DNA of 10,634 nucleotides from Tardiphaga sp. Lineage in GTDB: Bacteria; Pseudomonadota; Alphaproteobacteria; Rhizobiales; Xanthobacteraceae. Numbering within the stretch: the first letter of the stretch is position 1; each line of letters begins with the position of its first letter. Below are positions 1 to 6,882 of this stretch, piece after piece. The position numbers were made by a program, and so were the translations under genes. The notes under the pieces were generated by a model. That model was not told the DNA's origin, ran no database searches, and saw nothing but the letters and a program-made list of their open reading frames with translations. The stretch covers positions 1-10,634 of the forward strand of contig JAQGJF010000397.1 in the NCBI GenBank assembly GCA_028290765.1, in the 5' to 3' direction.

Positions 1-709
1 TTTCCGCCGCGGCGCGGACCACGATCTCCTCGTTGAACGACCACAGATCCTCCAGCGAGCCGCCGCCGCGTGCGACGATCAGAAGATCCGGCCTTGGAAT
101 CCTGCCGCCTTCGGGCAGTGTGTTGAAGCCGCGGATCGCGGCCGCGATCTGCTCGGCCGAACCTTCGCCCTGGACCCGCACCGGCCACACCAGCACGCGG
201 CGCGGAAAGCGGTCCTCGAGCCGGTGCAGGATGTCGCGGATCACCGCGCCGGTCGGCGACGTCACGACGCCGATCACTTCCGGCAGCCATGGCAGCAATT
301 GCTTGCGGGCCTCGTCGAACAGGACCTCGGCGCCGAGCTTGCGCTTGCGCTCTTCCATCAGCGCCATCAGCGCGCCGACCCCGGCCGGCTCGATCGCCTC
401 GATCACGATCTGGTATTTCGAGGAGCCGGGATAGGTGGTGAGCTTGCCGGTGGCGATGACCTCCAGGCCTTCCTGCGGCTTGAACCGCATCCGGCTATGC
501 ACGCCTTTCCAGATCACCGCCTCGATCTTGGCGCCCTCGTCCTTGAGCGCGAAATAGCAGTGGCCCGAGGAATGCGGCCCGCGGAACCCGGAGATCTCGC
601 CGCGCACCCGGACATGGCCATAGGCGTCCTCCACCGTCCGCTTCAAGGCGGAGGACAGTTCGGAAACAGTGAATTCCGGCGAATTGATCAGGGTTTCTAC
701 TGCGGTCAT
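1..709 (-). CDS. xseA: Exodeoxyribonuclease VII large subunit, N-terminal part (cut by window edge)
   Basis: Large, catalytic subunit of exonuclease VII, which works with the small subunit XseB to degrade single-stranded DNA to oligonucleotides in the cytoplasm. The reading frame opens at ATG 709 and runs without a stop to base 1, giving 236 codons. Residues about 10-108 form the N-terminal OB-fold ([31 protein letters not shown]). The catalytic domain follows, with the family hallmarks [14 protein letters not shown] (147-160) and [17 protein letters not shown] (212-228). Full-length family members are about 400-540 residues, so roughly half is off the left side. The Shine-Dalgarno sequence is weak, but the start [19 protein letters not shown] matches where the OB-fold usually begins. 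The gene is divergent from the 916-4005 cluster. Identification is very secure; the exact start is likely. Confidence 0.97.
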   Translation of the reverse strand, partial: MTAVETLINSPEFTVSELSSALKRTVEDAYGHVRVRGEISGFRGPHSSGHCYFALKDEGAKIEAVIWKGVHSRMRFKPQEGLEVIATGKLTTYPGSSKYQIVIEAIEPAGVGALMALMEERKRKLGAEVLFDEARKQLLPWLPEVIGVVTSPTGAVIRDILHRLEDRFPRRVLVWPVRVQGEGSAEQIAAAIRGFNTLPEGGRIPRPDLLIVARGGGSLEDLWSFNEEIVVRAAAE

Positions 710-781
710 CGCACCATCGAATCGGACTTTTCAGGCTCGTGCGCAAGGGTAGGGATTTTGGCCCGCATCGCAAATCAGCTC

Positions 782-810
782 TTGCATGAGAGAGTACTCT
801 GTATTATAGA
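782..810 (+). promoter_or_regulatory. Candidate sigma-70 promoter for the 916-4005 cluster
   Basis: TTGCAT at 782-787 and TATAGA at 805-810 are separated by exactly 17 bases, a good housekeeping-type match in a strongly GC-rich setting. Transcription would start near 817, leaving a leader of about 100 bases before the ATG at 916. On the opposite strand a perfect TATAAT reads at 808-803 and could be the -10 box for xseA, although no convincing -35 box is present at 16-18 bases. The -10 area is covered by palindromes (see 789-817). This is read from sequence only. Confidence 0.5.
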
Positions 811-817
811 GTTCTCT
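789..817. promoter_or_regulatory. Operator-like cluster of palindromes over the divergent promoter region
   Basis: Three overlapping dyads lie in under 30 bases. AGAGTACTCT at 791-800 is a perfect 10-base palindrome. AGAGTTCTCT at 808-817 is its near copy, 17 bases further on. Between and across them, ACTCTGTATTATAGAGT at 796-812 is a 17-base palindrome with a single mismatched pair. This is the layout expected for binding by a dimeric helix-turn-helix repressor, and it covers the -10 box of the plus-strand promoter and the TATAAT of the minus strand. The regulator is not identified; the winged-helix protein at 3700-4005 is one candidate. Confidence 0.5.
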
Positions 818-905
818 AGTTACTCGGTTCCGCCTTCGGCCATGAGCAAGCTCGTGCCGAGAGCCCGGATCCGGTCGGTCCCGCCGTCGGTTGCGGCAAA
901 GCGTT

Positions 906-910
906 GGAGG
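906..910 (+). promoter_or_regulatory. Ribosome binding site deciding the start at 916
   Basis: GGAGG lies five bases upstream of the ATG at 916. A longer in-frame reading from TTG at 904 would overlap this site, so 916 is preferred. Confidence 0.75.
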
Positions 911-915
911 ATCCC

Positions 916-1509
916 ATGACGAACCTGTTCGAAGCCGGAAAGCTGCTGCTTCTCGACATGGCGGCGACGTTGTTTTTTCTCGTGCTTTACCTGGCGACGC
1001 ACAACGTCACCTTGTCGGTGGTGCTGGGCATGGCGCTGGGTACAGCCCAGATCGGCTGGCAGCTCACGCGCGGCAAGCCGATCGACACCATGCAGTGGAT
1101 GAGCCTGTTTCTGGTGCTCGGTGCGGGTGCCGTCACGTTGATCACCGACGATCCGCGGTTCGTGATGATCAAACCGAGCGTGATCTACACCATCGTCGGC
1201 GTGGTCATGCTGCGGAGGGGGTGGATGAACCGCTATCTGCCGCCCGTCGCGATCGAACTGGTGCCGGATATCGCCGTCACATTCGGCTATGTCTGGGCGG
1301 GCCTGATGTTCTTCTCCGCAGCCCTGAACGTGATCGTGGCCCTCACCTTCAGCGTCGTGACCTGGTCGGTGACCATGTCGATCTATGGCATCGTCAGCAA
1401 GGCCGCGCTGTTCGTGATCGGCTACGCCACCATGCGCATCGTTGGCGGGCGCCGTCGGCGTCAATGCCTGCGCGAGGCTGCCGACGTTCGCCTTGGCGTT
1501 ACTGCCTGA
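916..1509 (+). CDS. YciB/IspZ (septation protein A) family inner membrane protein
   Basis: A 197-residue integral membrane protein with about five or six hydrophobic segments (roughly residues 9-28, 31-47, 61-77, 86-100, 116-141 and 143-175). The family signature is visible: a short loop DDPRFVMIKPSVIY (78-91), matching the conserved F-x-x-x-K-P/V-T-x-I-Y region of YciB, and a later helix VWAGLMFFSAALNVIVA resembling the family's W-A-x-F-F-x-x-x-A-x-x-N-x-x-x-A helix. YciB proteins sit in the inner membrane and have been linked to cell-envelope and septum function, but the biochemical role is not established. The C-terminal tail from about 176 is arginine-rich and unlike the core family. The start has a good GGAGG. 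This is the first gene of the cluster behind the candidate promoter; 107 bases separate it from the hydrolase. It may be a paralogue rather than the organism's main ispZ. Confidence 0.8.
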   Translation: MTNLFEAGKLLLLDMAATLFFLVLYLATHNVTLSVVLGMALGTAQIGWQLTRGKPIDTMQWMSLFLVLGAGAVTLITDDPRFVMIKPSVIYTIVGVVMLRRGWMNRYLPPVAIELVPDIAVTFGYVWAGLMFFSAALNVIVALTFSVVTWSVTMSIYGIVSKAALFVIGYATMRIVGGRRRRQCLREAADVRLGVTA

Positions 1510-1603
1510 AGCGCGTCGATGCCGAGGCCAATCCACCGGACTTTTGATGATTGCCGGCCCGACGTCAGTTTCAGCTTTTCAAGTTTCGAACAATTTCGTC
1601 TCT

Positions 1604-1607
1604 GGAG
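1604..1607 (+). promoter_or_regulatory. Ribosome binding site deciding the start at 1617
   Basis: GGAG is nine bases upstream of ATG 1617. The in-frame extension back to 1551 lacks a comparable site and would place polar residues before the membrane anchor. Confidence 0.65.
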
Positions 1608-1616
1608 ATAAAAGTC

Positions 1617-2612
1617 ATGATCGCGACGATCGTTTCAGGCGGCTTCCAAGTCGTGGTTTGGGGCCTTGCCATGATCGGGTTCGCTGCAACGGTGCTGGCG
1701 GCGCTGATCTCCCGCCCGGTCCACCAGCCGGCCGAACTGCCCTCGATTTCGAAAACGGCGAATGCGGTGGATCACAGCGGCATGCCGGGCCTGGACCGTT
1801 TCCACGCCCGCGACGGCACCGAATTGGCGTATCGGCACTATCCGCCCCGCGCGCCGGCCACCGGCCAGATCGCCATCGTCGTGCATGGCTCGTCCGGATC
1901 GAGCGTCGCCGTCCACGCGCTGGCCAAGGCCCTCGCCGAGCGCGGCGTCGAAACCTATGCGCCGGATACCCGCGGCCACGGCGCCTCCGGTACGCGGGGC
2001 GATATCGCCTATCTGGGGCAACTCGAGGACGATCTTGCGGATCTGGTCGGCGAAATCCGCAAGGCCAATGCCGCCGCGCCACTAACGCTGCTCGGCCATT
2101 CGTCCGGCGGCGGGTTCGCACTGCGGGTCGCCGGCTCAAGGATCCAGAGCCTGTTCGTGCGCACGGTGCTGCTCGCGCCCTATCTCGGCTACGACGCGCC
2201 GAGCAGCCGGCAGAATGCGGGCGGCTGGGCGAGCCCGGACATTCCCCGTTTCATCGGCCTCAGCGTATTGCGCCGGCTCGGGATCGTCTGCTGTGAATCG
2301 CTGCCGACCATCGGCTTCGCCGTGGCCGCGAACACCAGCCACATTCTCACGCCGACCTATTCCTATCGCCTGATGCGCAATTTCGGCACGTCGCGCGATT
2401 ACCGCGCGGATCTTGCCGCCGCCGGCGGGTCGGTGGCGGTGTTCGCCGGCGCCGCCGACGAATTGATGTTTCCCGACAAATACGCGGATGCCGTCGGCCA
2501 GCGTGTCCCGGTCAGGCTGATCGACGGTGTCAATCACATGGAGATCGTGAGCGCCCCGGCGGCGGTCTCGGCGATCGCCGATGACGTAGCGAAAGCGGCG
2601 AGCGGTTCATGA
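1617..2612 (+). CDS. Membrane-anchored alpha/beta hydrolase (serine hydrolase, Hydrolase_4 / S33-like)
   Basis: A 331-residue alpha/beta-hydrolase-fold enzyme. Residues about 8-31 form one hydrophobic helix with no evident signal-peptidase site, so the enzyme is probably tethered to the inner membrane; the side it faces cannot be read. The oxyanion-hole loop is VVHGSSGSS (88-96). The nucleophile elbow is GHSSG (160-164), giving Ser162. A likely acid is Asp281 in GAADELMFP, and the histidine is His307 in DGVNHMEIV. The full triad therefore looks intact. The order and spacing resemble monoacylglycerol lipases, lysophospholipases and related esterases, suggesting an ester or lipid substrate, but the substrate cannot be assigned. 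The stop overlaps the ATG at 2609 by four bases, and a diverged partial copy follows directly. Fold and catalytic class are confident; specific function is unknown. Confidence 0.88.
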   Translation: MIATIVSGGFQVVVWGLAMIGFAATVLAALISRPVHQPAELPSISKTANAVDHSGMPGLDRFHARDGTELAYRHYPPRAPATGQIAIVVHGSSGSSVAVHALAKALAERGVETYAPDTRGHGASGTRGDIAYLGQLEDDLADLVGEIRKANAAAPLTLLGHSSGGGFALRVAGSRIQSLFVRTVLLAPYLGYDAPSSRQNAGGWASPDIPRFIGLSVLRRLGIVCCESLPTIGFAVAANTSHILTPTYSYRLMRNFGTSRDYRADLAAAGGSVAVFAGAADELMFPDKYADAVGQRVPVRLIDGVNHMEIVSAPAAVSAIADDVAKAASGS

Positions 2613-2662
2613 CCATCGATCCCGGGAAATTGCTCACCCTTGGAAAATCAAACCATTTTCGT

Positions 2663-2667
2663 GGAGG
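2663..2667 (+). promoter_or_regulatory. Ribosome binding site deciding the start at 2675
   Basis: GGAGG lies seven bases before ATG 2675. This supports a start that aligns residue for residue with the N-terminus of the upstream paralogue, rather than the ATG at 2609. Confidence 0.75.
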
Positions 2668-2674
2668 AACGATC

Positions 2675-3148
2675 ATGTTGCGACCGATGATACGCTGGGG
2701 CTTCAGGATTTCGAGTTGGGTTCTGGGTGTGGTGGGCGTCGCGGCCCTGACGCTCTCCGCCATGATCGCGACGCCGCTGGTGGCTCCGCCGGAGCTTCGC
2801 TCGATCTCGGGGGCACGCGGCAGCGTCGACATGAGCACCTTGCCTGCGGTCGAGCGGTTTTTGGCGCGCGACGGCACCGCGTTGGGCTTCCGGCATTACC
2901 CCGCCAGCGGCCCATCGACCGGACGCGTCGCAATTGTCGTTCACGGCTCGTCCGGCTCCAGCGGAAACAACATCCACGCGCTCTCCTTCGCGCTGGCGCA
3001 GCGCGGGGTCGAAAGCTATGCGGTCGACATTCGTGGCCATGGCGTCTCGGGAACGCGCGGCGATATCGCCTATATCGGGCAGCTCGAAGATGACCTTGCC
3101 GATTTTGTCGCCGAGATTCGCAAGGTGAAGCCGGAGCCATCCCGATGA
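2675..3148 (+). pseudogene. Truncated tandem duplicate of the upstream hydrolase, lacking the catalytic serine
   Basis: A 157-residue protein collinear with the first 150 residues of the hydrolase at 1617-2612. By hand alignment, 66 of 90 positions are identical between residue 61 and the end of the shared part. It keeps the N-terminal hydrophobic helix (about 11-31), the oxyanion loop VVHGSSGSS (88-96) and the block RGHGVSGTRGDIAY (120-133). Similarity stops after EIRK (147-150), about a dozen residues before where the G-H-S-S-G nucleophile elbow should be, and the frame ends seven residues later. The acid and histidine regions are also missing. It cannot be a working hydrolase of this type. 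Its TGA overlaps the ATG of the next gene, so translation is probably coupled. It could be a decayed copy from an internal deletion, or a retained anchored domain: the good RBS and the clean open frame leave the second option open. Confidence 0.75.
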
Positions 3149-3696
3149 GCATCGAAAGCCACGAAGCCACGGAGTCGCTGAACGAAATCGACGCCATCGT
3201 TCGCCGCGTCCGGCAATCGAGGATCTACAATCTCGCCAGCCTGATCATGATCATGTGGGGCGCGCTGGTATTTGTGGGGAATCTTGCGAGTTATCTGTCG
3301 CCGCGCACCGCCGTTTATGGCTGGGTCGTGGTCAATGTCGCGGGCATCGCCGGATCGGTCGCCATCAGCGCCTTCCAGCATGCGCGGTCCGGGGTCCGCC
3401 CGTTCGATGCCAGGATGTTGGCGGCATTCCTGCTGTTGGTCGCGTTCGGATTGTTCGCGTGCTGGATGGGCCATTTCACGCCACGCCAGCTAGGGACGTT
3501 CTGGCCGATCTATTTCATGCTGTTCTACAGCATTGCCGGATTGTGGGCCGGATGGGCGTTTGTCGCTATCGGCCTCGGTATCGCCGCGCTGACACTGATC
3601 GGCTACTTTTTCAGCGGCAACTGGTTCGAATTGTGGATGGCCGTGGTCAACGGCGGCGGGCTGATTCTGGGCGGCCTCTGGATGCGCCGGAGCTGA
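3145..3696 (+). CDS. Six-helix integral membrane protein of unknown function
   Basis: A 183-residue protein with a charged cytoplasm-like N-terminal stretch (1-27, rich in E, D and R) followed by about six hydrophobic segments near residues 29-51, 57-77, 91-110, 118-134, 137-156 and 160-178. I do not recognise a named family, catalytic motif or transport signature. GGAG at 3133-3136 is eight bases before the ATG, inside the end of the preceding frame, and the start codon overlaps that frame's stop (ATGA). The winged-helix regulator starts three bases after the stop. A membrane protein paired this tightly with a small DNA-binding protein suggests that the membrane protein is either the main regulated product or a sensor partner; this is inference. 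Reality of the gene is strong because of the coding pattern, spacing and RBS. Confidence 0.85.
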   Translation: MSIESHEATESLNEIDAIVRRVRQSRIYNLASLIMIMWGALVFVGNLASYLSPRTAVYGWVVVNVAGIAGSVAISAFQHARSGVRPFDARMLAAFLLLVAFGLFACWMGHFTPRQLGTFWPIYFMLFYSIAGLWAGWAFVAIGLGIAALTLIGYFFSGNWFELWMAVVNGGGLILGGLWMRRS

Positions 3697-3699
3697 TCG

Positions 3700-4005
3700 A
3701 TGGCCGAACTCGACGACATCATTCACCAGCCGTTGCGGCTGAAGATCATGGCGGCGCTGAACGCGCTGCCGGTGGGTTCCGGGCTCGAATTCTCCCGGCT
3801 GAAGAAGCTGACCGGCGCCACCGACGGCAATCTCGGCGCCCATATCGAGACGCTGTCGAAGGCCGGCTATGTCGCGGTCGACAAGGCCTTTGTCGGCAAG
3901 AAGCCGCAAACCACGGTAACCGCGACCGCCGCCGGGCGAGGCGCGTTCGCCCGGCATGTCGCGTATTTGCGGGAAATCATCGAGGCTTCAGCCGGTAACA
4001 GCTAG
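3700..4005 (+). CDS. Small winged-helix transcriptional regulator (HTH_34 / MarR-ArsR-like)
   Basis: A 101-residue cytoplasmic DNA-binding protein consisting almost entirely of one winged helix-turn-helix domain. The family pattern is clear: I-H-Q-P-L-R-L-K-I-M-A-A-L (8-20), then FSRLKKLTGATDGNLGAHI (31-49) as the helix-turn-helix, then LSKAGYVAVDKAF leading into the wing (52-64) and a closing helix with RHVAYLREII (85-94). This matches the short stand-alone regulators of the HTH_34 group, whose members often lie beside membrane-protein genes. GGAG at 3689-3692 gives a seven-base spacer. It is the last gene of the cluster. It has no ligand-binding domain or metal-binding cysteines, so how it senses a signal is not apparent; the upstream membrane protein could be a partner. 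It may bind the palindromes at 789-817, but the target is unproven. Confidence 0.88.
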   Translation: MAELDDIIHQPLRLKIMAALNALPVGSGLEFSRLKKLTGATDGNLGAHIETLSKAGYVAVDKAFVGKKPQTTVTATAAGRGAFARHVAYLREIIEASAGNS

Positions 4006-4036
4006 CGGGCGTCTGTCCACACGTGAATAATCCGGG

Positions 4037-4065
4037 TTGTTGCGGCACTGGGCGGCCGTGCTACA
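4037..4065 (+). promoter_or_regulatory. Possible promoter for purD
   Basis: TTGTTG at 4037-4042 and GCTACA at 4060-4065 are 17 bases apart, about 50 bases ahead of the purD start. The -10 match is only moderate. The 111-base gap between the regulator gene and purD (4006-4116) shows no hairpin terminator and no clear Shine-Dalgarno before ATG 4117. Confidence 0.3.
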
Positions 4066-4116
4066 CCGTGCGCAGCCTTTAATCTGTGTGCGAAAATCCT
4101 GGGCCCGGTTGCATTC

Positions 4117-5397
4117 ATGAACATTCTCCTGCTCGGTTCCGGCGGTCGCGAACACGCTCTCGCATGGAAGATTGCCGCGTCTCCGCTGCTGACCAAATTG
4201 TGGTGCGCCCCCGGCAATGCCGGCATCGCGCGCGAGGCCGAATGCGTGGCGCTGGATATCGCCGACCATGCCGCGGTGATCGATTTCTGCAAAACCCACA
4301 AGGTCGATCTTGTCGTGGTCGGCCCCGAAGCGCCGCTGGCCGCGGGCATCGTCGACGATCTCGCCAAGGCCGGCATCAAGGCATTCGGTCCCGGCAAGGC
4401 CGCGGCGCAGCTGGAAGGCTCCAAGGGTTTCACCAAGGACCTCTGCCGGGCCAACAACATTCCGACCGCCGCCTATGAACGCTTCAGCGATGCCGACAAG
4501 GCGAAAGCCTATATCCGCAGCAAAGGCGCTCCGATCGTGGTCAAGGCCGACGGTCTGGCCGCCGGCAAGGGCGTCGTGGTGGCGATGACGGTCGACGAGG
4601 CGGAAGCGGCGATCGACATGATGCTGGCGGGCGGCTTCGGCGCTGCCGGGGCCGAAGCCGTGGTCGAGGAGTTTCTGACCGGCGAGGAAGCCTCCTTCTT
4701 TGTGCTGTGCGACGGCGAGCACGCGCTGCCGCTGGCCACGGCGCAGGATCACAAGCGCGTCTTCGACGGCGACAAGGGACCGAACACCGGCGGCATGGGC
4801 GCCTATTCGCCGGCGCCGGTCATGACGGACGCGGTCTGCGCCCGCGCCATGAACGAAATCGTTTACCCCACATTGCGGGCGATGAGCGCGAAGGGCATGC
4901 CCTACAGAGGCGTGCTGTTCGCGGGCCTGATGGTCACCGCGCAAGGTCCCAAACTGATCGAATACAATGTCCGTTTCGGCGATCCCGAAACCCAGGTGCT
5001 GATGCTGCGGATGATGTCCGACATCGTGCCGGCGCTGCTGGCGTCCTGCGACGGTCAGTTGAAGAATTTCGACCTGCGCTGGTTTCCCGATCCGGCGCTG
5101 ACCGTGGTGATGGCGGCGAAAGGCTATCCCGGCGATTACGCCAAGGGCACCCGGATCGAGGGCCTCGACGAAGCAGCGAAAGTCGAAGGCGTCGAGATCT
5201 TTCACGCCGGCACCATCGCTGACGGCGACAAGATTCTCGCCAATGGCGGCCGTGTGCTCAACGTCACCGCGTCGGGAAAGACGGTCGCGCAGGCCCAGCA
5301 GCGCGCCTATCAGGCGGTGGACCGCATCCACTGGCCGGACGGCTTCTGCCGCCGCGATATCGGCTGGCAGGCGGTGGCGCGGGAACGGGAAAAATAA
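4117..5397 (+). CDS. purD: Phosphoribosylamine-glycine ligase (GAR synthetase)
   Basis: Second committed step of de novo purine synthesis: joins glycine to 5-phosphoribosylamine using ATP, in the cytoplasm. The 426 residues match the normal family length. The N-domain begins [17 protein letters not shown]. Next come [13 protein letters not shown] (66-78), the ATP-grasp loop [11 protein letters not shown] (143-153), [12 protein letters not shown] (182-193), DHKR (211-214) and [12 protein letters not shown] (221-232). The metal-binding segment [12 protein letters not shown] (282-293) follows, and the C-terminal RRDIGW (412-417) is typical of the family. All expected motifs are intact. The start is fixed by the nucleotide-binding N-terminus even though no clear Shine-Dalgarno precedes it. 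The dehalogenase gene starts 17 bases after the stop and is probably co-transcribed. Confidence 0.98.
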   Translation: MNILLLGSGGREHALAWKIAASPLLTKLWCAPGNAGIAREAECVALDIADHAAVIDFCKTHKVDLVVVGPEAPLAAGIVDDLAKAGIKAFGPGKAAAQLEGSKGFTKDLCRANNIPTAAYERFSDADKAKAYIRSKGAPIVVKADGLAAGKGVVVAMTVDEAEAAIDMMLAGGFGAAGAEAVVEEFLTGEEASFFVLCDGEHALPLATAQDHKRVFDGDKGPNTGGMGAYSPAPVMTDAVCARAMNEIVYPTLRAMSAKGMPYRGVLFAGLMVTAQGPKLIEYNVRFGDPETQVLMLRMMSDIVPALLASCDGQLKNFDLRWFPDPALTVVMAAKGYPGDYAKGTRIEGLDEAAKVEGVEIFHAGTIADGDKILANGGRVLNVTASGKTVAQAQQRAYQAVDRIHWPDGFCRRDIGWQAVAREREK

Positions 5398-5414
5398 AAA
5401 CAAAGGAACGTCCG

Positions 5415-6320
5415 ATGTCCGATCTTGCCGATCTGTTTCCGGGTTACGCGTCCGAATGGATCAACACCAAGGCCGGGCGGATCTTCGCCCGCGTCGGCGG
5501 CAAGGGACCGCCGCTGCTGCTGCTGCACGGCTTTTCCGAAACCCATGTGATGTGGCATCGCGTCGCGCCGCAGCTCGCCGACGCCTTCACGCTGATCGTC
5601 GCCGACCTGCCGGGCTATGGCTGGTCGGACATGCCGCGCAGCGACGCCGATCATACGCCCTATAGCAAGCGTGCGATGGCGACGGCGATCATCGAGGCGA
5701 TGGAGCAGCTCGGCCACGTGCATTTCGCGCTGGCCGGGCACGATCGCGGCGGGCGGGTGTCGTATCGGCTGGCGCTCGATCATCCCGGCCGGCTGTCGCG
5801 TCTTGCGGTGCTGGACATCCTGCCGACCTATGATTACTGGGCCAAAATGGATCGGCTTTACGCGCTGAAGATCTATCATTGGGCGTTCCTGGCGCAGCCT
5901 TTTCCGCTGCCGGAAACCCTGATCGGCGGCGATCCGGATTTCTTCCTGCGCTATAAGATGGCGAGCCAGACCAAGGCGAAAGATCTCTCCGCGATCGATC
6001 CGCGCGCGCTGGAACATTATCTCGCTGCGTTCCGCGATCCGTCGCGGGTGCATGCGATGTGCGAGGATTATCGCGCCGGTGCCCATGCCGATTTCGAGCA
6101 CGACAAGGCCGACCTCGATGCCGGCAAGAAGATCACCATCCCGATGCTGGCGCTGTGGGGCGGTTCCGGCAAAGCCCGCGCCGCGGCGACGCCGCTCGAC
6201 ACATGGCAGAAATGGGCGACCAATGTTCGAGGCATGCCGGTCAATTCCGGGCACTTTTTGTGCGAGGAAGATCCGGACGCGACGGCGAAGGCGCTGAAGG
6301 AATTTTTTGCGGGTGCGTAG
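5415..6320 (+). CDS. Fluoroacetate/haloacetate dehalogenase (alpha/beta hydrolase)
   Basis: A 301-residue cytoplasmic alpha/beta hydrolase that probably hydrolyses haloacetates, including the carbon-fluorine bond of fluoroacetate, to glycolate and halide. Compared from memory with R. palustris RPA1163, the functional residues fall at identical numbers: nucleophile Asp110 in GHDRG, carboxylate-binding Arg111 and Arg114, acid Asp134, halide-pocket His155, Trp156 and Tyr219, and base His280. Asp rather than Ser as nucleophile separates it from esterases, and the His-Trp-Tyr halide pocket separates it from epoxide hydrolases. The oxyanion-side loop reads HGFSETH where I recall HGFPQTH, and position 185 is Gln where I recall Trp, so activity or preference may differ. 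AAGGA at 5403-5407 gives a seven-base spacer. It lies directly behind purD with no biochemical link. Defluorination is inferred, not shown. Confidence 0.9.
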   Translation: MSDLADLFPGYASEWINTKAGRIFARVGGKGPPLLLLHGFSETHVMWHRVAPQLADAFTLIVADLPGYGWSDMPRSDADHTPYSKRAMATAIIEAMEQLGHVHFALAGHDRGGRVSYRLALDHPGRLSRLAVLDILPTYDYWAKMDRLYALKIYHWAFLAQPFPLPETLIGGDPDFFLRYKMASQTKAKDLSAIDPRALEHYLAAFRDPSRVHAMCEDYRAGAHADFEHDKADLDAGKKITIPMLALWGGSGKARAAATPLDTWQKWATNVRGMPVNSGHFLCEEDPDATAKALKEFFAGA

Positions 6321-6343
6321 AGCGTAGCCGCGCAATTGGCCTC

Positions 6344-6426
6344 GTAGCCCGGATGAGCGCAGCGAAATCCGGGGTGGGCCTATCGCTCTGTGGGGTCCCG
6401 GATGTCGCTGCGCTCATCCGGGCTAC
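6344..6426. repeat. Paired palindromic intergenic repeat (BIME-like) between convergent genes
   Basis: Two 30-base arms, 6344-6373 and 6397-6426, are reverse complements with 29 of 30 matching positions around a 23-base loop. Each arm is itself a small hairpin: CCCGGAT at 6348-6354 pairs with ATCCGGG at 6367-6373, and the same pairing occurs in the right arm. The arm begins GTAGCCCGGATGAGCGCAGC, a phrase I recall as widely dispersed in Bradyrhizobium-type genomes. It sits between the dehalogenase stop (6320) and the tadA stop (6436), so it could end transcription in both directions. It encodes nothing and lacks a T-run. Confidence 0.85.
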
Positions 6427-6435
6427 AACCGAACG

Positions 6436-6882
6436 CTACCTTCGCGCCTTGAAAAATTCCCGCAGCAAGGTCGCCGACCCGCTCTCTCCCACCGACGCAT
6501 AGACTTCCGGGGCGTGATGGCAGGTCGGCGAGGCGAAAAACCGCACGCCGGAATCGACCGCGCCGCCCTTGGGATCGGCGGCGCCGTAATACAGCCTCCG
6601 GATCCGCGCGAACGAGATCGCCGCCGCGCACATGGTGCAGGGTTCCAGGGTGACGTAGAGGTCGCAGTCGACCAGCCGTTCGCTGCCGAGGCGGGCGGCA
6701 GCCTGGCGGATCGTGAGAATTTCGGCATGCGCGGTCGGGTCGCGGTCGGTCAAGGTGCGGTTGGCGGCGGTCGCGATCACCTCGCCGTTAAGCACGACGA
6801 CACATCCGATCGGCACTTCGCCGGCATTTGCGGCGTTTTCGGCGGCTTTCAGCGCCAAATCCATGAAAGAGGGGGTGGTCAT
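6436..6882 (-). CDS. tadA: tRNA-specific adenosine deaminase (A34 to inosine)
   Basis: Essential zinc enzyme that deaminates the wobble adenosine of tRNA-Arg(ACG) to inosine. The 148 residues match the family. The zinc site and catalytic glutamate are the H-A-E motif (His52, Glu54) and P-C-T-M-C (Cys82, Cys85). The N-terminal GEVPIGCVVV (21-30) and the ANRTL segment (40-44) are also typical of TadA rather than of cytidine or guanine deaminases. ATG 6882 is preferred because it places MTTPSFMDLALKAAENA at the normal beginning; the frame is open back to 6918, but that adds an arginine-rich stretch without similarity, and an internal ATG at 6864 has no RBS. It is convergent with the dehalogenase and divergent from rluB across a 277-base gap. 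Confidence 0.95.
   Translation of the reverse strand: MTTPSFMDLALKAAENAANAGEVPIGCVVVLNGEVIATAANRTLTDRDPTAHAEILTIRQAAARLGSERLVDCDLYVTLEPCTMCAAAISFARIRRLYYGAADPKGGAVDSGVRFFASPTCHHAPEVYASVGESGSATLLREFFKARR

Noticed and set aside
841..919. 25-codon mini-frame whose TGA overlaps the ATG at 916, possibly a leader peptide or remnant of a lost regulator
   Set aside because: No Shine-Dalgarno precedes 841, the product MSKLVPRARIRSVPPSVAAK and onward matches nothing I recognise, and the overlap can be chance.
820..1536. 238-codon minus-strand frame opposite the YciB-like gene
   Set aside because: It is rich in H, Q, D and R, with no membrane or domain pattern; the plus-strand frame has a clear RBS, helices and family motifs.
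1510..1616. Search for a second promoter between the YciB-like gene and the hydrolase
   Set aside because: The 107-base gap has AT-richer stretches but no -35/-10 pair with acceptable spacing that stands out.
2609..2674. Earlier ATG at 2609 for the truncated hydrolase
   Set aside because: The ATG at 2675 has GGAGG at seven bases and aligns with the paralogue's first residue; the extra 22 residues have no counterpart.
4006..4116. Search for a terminator ending the 916-4005 cluster
   Set aside because: No stable stem followed by a T-run is visible, so the cluster could read into purD.
3988..5403. 471-codon open frame on the minus strand opposite purD
   Set aside because: It is the mirror of a well-conserved purD; its histidine-, arginine- and glycine-rich product has no domain, and long antisense frames are expected at this GC bias.
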